A stretch of 9,084 nucleotides of DNA, taken from assembly GCA_937942935.1 (NCBI GenBank), contig CALDGT010001116.1, positions 1 to 9,084 of the forward strand, read 5' to 3'. The position numbers were made by a program, and so were the translations under genes. Under the pieces are notes generated by a model. It worked only from the letters and a program-made list of their open reading frames with translations, was not told the DNA's origin and ran no database searches. Source of the DNA: an uncultured Chloroflexota bacterium (lineage in GTDB: Bacteria; Chloroflexota; Anaerolineae; Aggregatilineales; Phototrophicaceae). This document shows positions 5,965 to 9,084 of this stretch, piece by piece. The first letter of the stretch is position 1; each line of letters begins with the position of its first letter.

Positions 5965-6912
5965 TTAATTATAACGCCCACCCGGACGCGGACGGCGGTC
6001 TAGGGGATGTGGTTTGCCACCTTCCACCAAAACGCGCTTCGCTTTTTGCACATCCGATTCGTGTTTGAGCAACACGGTGAGGGTGGTTTCGAGCGTCTTT
6101 TTATCGATCGCATCGGCATTAATCATCACTAATGCCTTCGCCCAATCAATCGTCTCGGATACACTCGGATTTTTCTTCAAATCGAGTTCACGCAAACCTT
6201 GAACAATTTCCACCGCTTGGCGTGCCAATTTTTCGCTGAGGGCAGGGACGCGCATCCGCACGATATTCAGTTCTGAATCGTAATTGGGGTAATCTACGAA
6301 CAGATATAAGCAACGGCGTTTGAGCGCCTCTGAGAGTTCACGGGTGTTATTGCTGGTGAGCAACACATCGGGTTGATTTTTGGCTTTAATCGTGCCTAAT
6401 TCTGGGATGGAAACTTGAAAATCGCTGAGGATTTCGAGCAAAAAGGCTTCAAATTCGGCATCGGCGCGGTCAATTTCGTCAATGAGCAAGACCACCGGTT
6501 CATCGGCGGTGATGGCTTCGAGCAACGGACGGGCTAACAAAAAGCGTTCAGAGAAAAACACATTATCTTCTTGGGCGAGTTTGTCGGCGGCTTCGGTCAG
6601 TGTGCCTGTCTCAGATAGAATTTGGCTCAATTTGTCACGGAGCAATTGTGTATAGAGCATTTGCTTGGCATATTCCCATTCATACAGGGCTTTGCCTTCG
6701 TCTAAACCTTCATAACATTGCAGACGGATGAGACGCTTGCCACTTGCACCTGCCCATGCTTTGGCGAGTTCTGTTTTGCCAACCCCTGCGGGACCTTCTG
6801 CGAGGAGGGGTTTGCCCAATTTATTGGCTAAAAACATCACCGTGGATATTTCGTCTGTAGAGATATATTGCTGTGTTGCGAGTGCTTGTGTTACTTGTTC
6901 AATAGATTTCAC
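5965..6912 (-). CDS. MoxR-family AAA+ ATPase (CoxD-like)
   Basis: This 315-aa ATPase probably acts as a chaperone or remodelling factor in metal-cofactor or complex assembly, as MoxR/CoxD proteins do. The Walker A GPAGVGKT is at 39-46, followed by the CYEGLDEGKALYEWEY block (66-81) typical of the CoxD-like subgroup. Walker B VLLIDEI is at 141-147 (D145, E146), sensor 1 at SNN (187-189), and the arginine finger at R199/R200. A helical lid follows, and the C-terminus is Arg/Pro/Gly-rich (305-315). The start is a GTG with GAGG 7-8 nt upstream. It follows uppS by 19 nt. The VWA-domain partner normally beside such genes is not here; two unknown small genes follow instead. No CO dehydrogenase genes are in view, so a CoxD function is not claimed. 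Confidence 0.85.
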   Translation of the reverse strand: MKSIEQVTQALATQQYISTDEISTVMFLANKLGKPLLAEGPAGVGKTELAKAWAGASGKRLIRLQCYEGLDEGKALYEWEYAKQMLYTQLLRDKLSQILSETGTLTEAADKLAQEDNVFFSERFLLARPLLEAITADEPVVLLIDEIDRADAEFEAFLLEILSDFQVSIPELGTIKAKNQPDVLLTSNNTRELSEALKRRCLYLFVDYPNYDSELNIVRMRVPALSEKLARQAVEIVQGLRELDLKKNPSVSETIDWAKALVMINADAIDKKTLETTLTVLLKHESDVQKAKRVLVEGGKPHPLDRRPRPGGRYN

Positions 6913-6931
6913 AGTAAGACCTCTTTTTCTA

Positions 6932-7699
6932 TCACTCTGCTAATTCATCTATCTGCTCATCAGTCATCCCAAACCGACGACGACGTTTGCTATATTCCCA
7001 CAAGGCTTTTAGCAATTCATCACGGTCAAAATCGGGCCAAAAGACAGGCGTGCTATAATATTCGGCATACGACCCCTGCCATATTAAGAAATTGCTCAGG
7101 CGAAATTCTCCCCCTGTGCGAATGACCAAATCGGGGTCGGGTTGGTTGGCTGTATATAGATAATGGCTCACCAAATCTTCGGTGATGTCTTCTGGTGCGA
7201 TACCATCTGCTACAATCCGCCGAATTGCCCTAACAATTTCATCACGCCCGCCATAATTGAATGCAACATTGAGGATGAGACGGGTATTATTTTTAGTATA
7301 CTCGCAGGCTTGTAAAATTTTTCTTTGTAATTTGGGGTCTACCCCATCCATTTTGCCAATATGACGAACTTGCACCCCGTTTTTATGCAATCTTTTGACT
7401 TCTTGGTCAAGTACCATATTGAGGATAGACATTAACACCCCAACCTCAGAGGCGGGGCGTTCCCAATTTTCAGTAGAGAAGGCATAAATGGTCAAAATTT
7501 CGACACCAAATTCAACACATGCCTCCAAAATACGGCGCAGATTTTCTTTGCCTTGCCTGTGACCTTCTGTGCGTGGCAATCCGCGTGCTTTTGCCCAGCG
7601 TCCGTTGCCATCCATGATGATGGCAACATGTTTTGGCACGACAGGAGGCAAATCCACAGTAGAAACTGTTTGTGTTTGTGGGGCATGGAAGATATTCAT
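6932..7699 (-). CDS. uppS: Isoprenyl transferase (undecaprenyl diphosphate synthase)
   Basis: This 255-aa cis-prenyltransferase condenses isopentenyl diphosphate onto farnesyl diphosphate to give undecaprenyl diphosphate, the lipid carrier for peptidoglycan and surface polysaccharides. The signature sequence HVAIIMDGNGRWA (24-36) carries the Mg-binding D30. YAFSTENW (72-79), FNYGGRDE (147-154), RTGGEFRLSNF (194-204) and FWPDF (220-224) complete the conserved set, and length is normal for the family. The ATG at 7699 has AAAGG about 8 nt upstream. It lies 39 nt after frr and 19 nt before moxR. The frr-uppS pairing is common in bacteria; cdsA, often next, is absent. The product's exact chain length cannot be told from sequence alone. 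Confidence 0.95.
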   Translation of the reverse strand: MNIFHAPQTQTVSTVDLPPVVPKHVAIIMDGNGRWAKARGLPRTEGHRQGKENLRRILEACVEFGVEILTIYAFSTENWERPASEVGVLMSILNMVLDQEVKRLHKNGVQVRHIGKMDGVDPKLQRKILQACEYTKNNTRLILNVAFNYGGRDEIVRAIRRIVADGIAPEDITEDLVSHYLYTANQPDPDLVIRTGGEFRLSNFLIWQGSYAEYYSTPVFWPDFDRDELLKALWEYSKRRRRFGMTDEQIDELAE

Positions 7700-7738
7700 G
7701 GTGTGTGCCTTTCCAATAAGGTGTGTGTGCGATGGCGC

Positions 7739-8296
7739 TTAAACTGCCATCATTTCGGTTTCTTTGTGTTTGCCAAATTCTTCGATTTTGGCGATATACT
7801 CATCTGTCAATTTTTGAATTTCGGTCTCGCCCCGTTTGCGGTCATCTTCAGAAATGAGTTTTTCTTTTTCATATTCTTCAATATCTTGGTTGGCAGAACG
7901 GCGGATATTGCGAATGGAAACCCGCGCATCTTCAATCCGTTTGTGCAACACCTTCACCAATTCCATACGGCGCTCACGGGTGAGGGGAGGCATCACCAAC
8001 CGAATCGAATTACCATCGGTGCTAGGGTTAATGCCCAAGTCTGAATTGCGGATGGCTTTTTCGATGTCTTTAATCGCACCTGTGTCGAATGGGCGGATGA
8101 GGATTTGTAAGGCTTCTGGGGTTGAAATATTTGCCAATTGGCGTAATTCGGTATCTTGCCCATAATACGAGACCATCAAACGGTCTACGAGTGCTGTGCT
8201 TGCGCGATTGCTTCGCATACCGTGTAAGTCTTCTTCATAGACACTGAGTGTTGATTTCATTTTCGCTTTTGTTTCGTTAATGATGTCGTTAATCAT
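7739..8296 (-). CDS. frr: Ribosome recycling factor
   Basis: RRF works with EF-G after termination to split the ribosome from mRNA and tRNA. The protein is 185 aa, exactly the usual length, from MINDIINETK to EMMAV. Domain I is a three-helix bundle made of about 1-30 and 105-185, including MRSNRAS (27-33) and the highly charged RVSIRNIRRSANQDI helix. Domain II (about 31-104) contains INPSTDGNSIRL (89-100). I chose the ATG at 8296, with AAGGTGA about 5 nt upstream. The reading frame stays open to 8434, but the extra 46 residues overlap rlmB and have no family match. It lies 61 nt after rlmB and 39 nt before uppS. Confidence 0.97.
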   Translation of the reverse strand: MINDIINETKAKMKSTLSVYEEDLHGMRSNRASTALVDRLMVSYYGQDTELRQLANISTPEALQILIRPFDTGAIKDIEKAIRNSDLGINPSTDGNSIRLVMPPLTRERRMELVKVLHKRIEDARVSIRNIRRSANQDIEEYEKEKLISEDDRKRGETEIQKLTDEYIAKIEEFGKHKETEMMAV

Positions 8297-8357
8297 GGTG
8301 TTCACCTTAAAAATTTTATCAGAATAGATACACACAATTTGATGTGATTGCTCACTA

Positions 8358-9084
8358 TTATAGCGATTTCCAGCCTTGCCAATCACGCGCTTGCCATGCG
8401 TTATAAAGCGCCACAGAACCGACTGTCGCCACATTCAAACTGCCCACATTTCCGCGCATGGGCAATGTGAGTAAAATATCGCATGTCTCTTTGACGAGTC
8501 GGCGCATTCCTTCCCCCTCACTGCCCAACACAACCCCCAACCCCATATTCAAATTTGTTTTGTTGACAGGGAGCAATCCCTCGCCAACCTCAAACCCAAC
8601 CATCCAAATATCTTCTTTTTTGAGGTCTTTCATAGTATTGACCAAATTGGTCACTTGCGAAACCAGCAGATGTTCCACCGCGCCCGATGAGGCGCTCACC
8701 ACCGCAGGCGTAACAGCAACGGCGCGTCTATCTTGCATGATAATCCCATGTACACCCACCGCATCCGCGACACGGAGCAAACTGCCCACATTTTGCGGGT
8801 CTTTGAGCAAATCGAGCAACAATAAAAAGGGTTTTTCGTTGCGCTTGCGTGCCACATCCAAAATGCTTTCAATGGAGGCGTAATGATACCCTTGTGCGCG
8901 TAAAATGGTGCTTTGATGATTTGCCCCCCCAGACAAATCATCTAAAATATGCTTGGGAACACGCTTGATGGGCAAATTCCGCACATTGGCAATATGAATA
9001 ATCTCGCCGATAGACCCTTTTTCTTCGGCTTTTTCTGCGAGTAATAATTGTTCAAATTGGCGACGATTGGCGCGGAGGGCTTCT
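8358..9084 (-). CDS. rlmB: TrmH/SpoU-family 23S rRNA 2'-O-methyltransferase, N-terminus cut by window edge
   Basis: This SAM-dependent enzyme probably methylates the ribose of a 23S rRNA guanosine (G2251 in E. coli numbering). 241 residues are visible. The reading frame runs off the right edge at EALRANRRQF, the typical N-terminal substrate-binding region, so only a few residues are missing. An in-frame GTG at 8984 is internal. The three SpoU motifs are present: DPQNVGSLLR (visible residues 95-104), LGSEGEGM (186-193) and RGNVGSLNVATVGS (210-223), which form the trefoil knot and SAM site. The length and N-terminal domain favour RlmB over TrmH. The tRNA- or 16S-specific relatives cannot be fully excluded. 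It sits upstream of frr on the same strand. Confidence 0.88.
   Translation of the reverse strand, partial: EALRANRRQFEQLLLAEKAEEKGSIGEIIHIANVRNLPIKRVPKHILDDLSGGANHQSTILRAQGYHYASIESILDVARKRNEKPFLLLLDLLKDPQNVGSLLRVADAVGVHGIIMQDRRAVAVTPAVVSASSGAVEHLLVSQVTNLVNTMKDLKKEDIWMVGFEVGEGLLPVNKTNLNMGLGVVLGSEGEGMRRLVKETCDILLTLPMRGNVGSLNVATVGSVALYNAWQARDWQGWKSL

Noticed and set aside
7700..7727. Direct repeat GGTGTGTG (7700-7707 and 7720-7727) between frr and uppS
   Set aside because: It is a short low-complexity GT run with no hairpin or known site, likely chance.
7553..8044. 163-codon plus-strand open frame over uppS and frr
   Set aside because: It lies opposite two well-identified genes, has no family resemblance and crosses their gap; it is an antisense shadow.
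8313..8321. TGATAAAAT as an extended -10 promoter for frr
   Set aside because: The predicted start (about 8306) would fall inside the frr SD, leaving almost no leader, and no -35 is well placed.
8297..8434. Upstream extension of frr giving a 231-aa protein
   Set aside because: The 185-aa form from 8296 matches the family length, has its own SD, and the extension overlaps the end of rlmB.
8982..8984. GTG as the start of rlmB
   Set aside because: The frame stays open to the right edge with residues (EALRANRRQF) typical of the RlmB N-terminal region, so the GTG is an internal valine.

Overview
The window reads as a stretch of bacterial chromosome of moderate, slightly AT-leaning base composition. 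It is densely coded, mostly on the minus strand, with short gaps and recognisable Shine-Dalgarno (SD) sequences. My best guess is a Chloroflexota (Anaerolineae-like) bacterium. The reasons are the mix of a CoxD-like MoxR ATPase, a COG4947-type esterase beside ATP-grasp enzymes, TatA/TatB-type subunits, and palindromes built on GGGCGCAA/TTGCGCCC. This is an inference from gene style, not a proof. I see no tRNA, rRNA, CRISPR array, transposase or phage gene.

Layout, following transcription from right to left. Positions 9084-5965 hold a housekeeping run on the minus strand: rlmB (its start is cut by the right edge), frr, uppS and a MoxR-family AAA+ ATPase. The gaps are 61, 39 and 19 nt, so at least frr-uppS-moxR look co-transcribed. 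A 28-nt palindrome (5922-5949) then precedes two overlapping small paralogous genes of unknown function (5908-5172). These meet, stop to stop, a plus-strand tatB-like gene (4685-5170). Divergent from it is tatA (4456-4271), which is followed by an intrinsic terminator (about 4228-4190). No tatC is in the window.

Positions 4054-1 hold a four-gene minus-strand operon. In order it encodes a carboxylase/amino-acid-ligase-type ATP-grasp enzyme, a subtilisin-like (S8) protease without a signal peptide, a COG4947-type alpha/beta-hydrolase esterase, and a second, RimK-like ATP-grasp enzyme cut by the left edge. The gaps are 35, 25 and 19 nt. A good sigma70-type promoter (TTGTGG-17-TATAAT, extended -10) lies upstream, followed by a leader with a hairpin plus U-rich run. 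A 10-bp inverted repeat links the -10 region to the SD of the first gene.

The four-gene operon is the most interesting part. Two ATP-dependent C-N (or C-O/S) ligases with a cytoplasmic peptidase and an esterase suggest a small biosynthetic or peptide-modifying pathway, with no precursor gene visible. The housekeeping block covers ribosome methylation, ribosome recycling and the lipid carrier for cell-wall synthesis. The Tat genes serve export of folded proteins.
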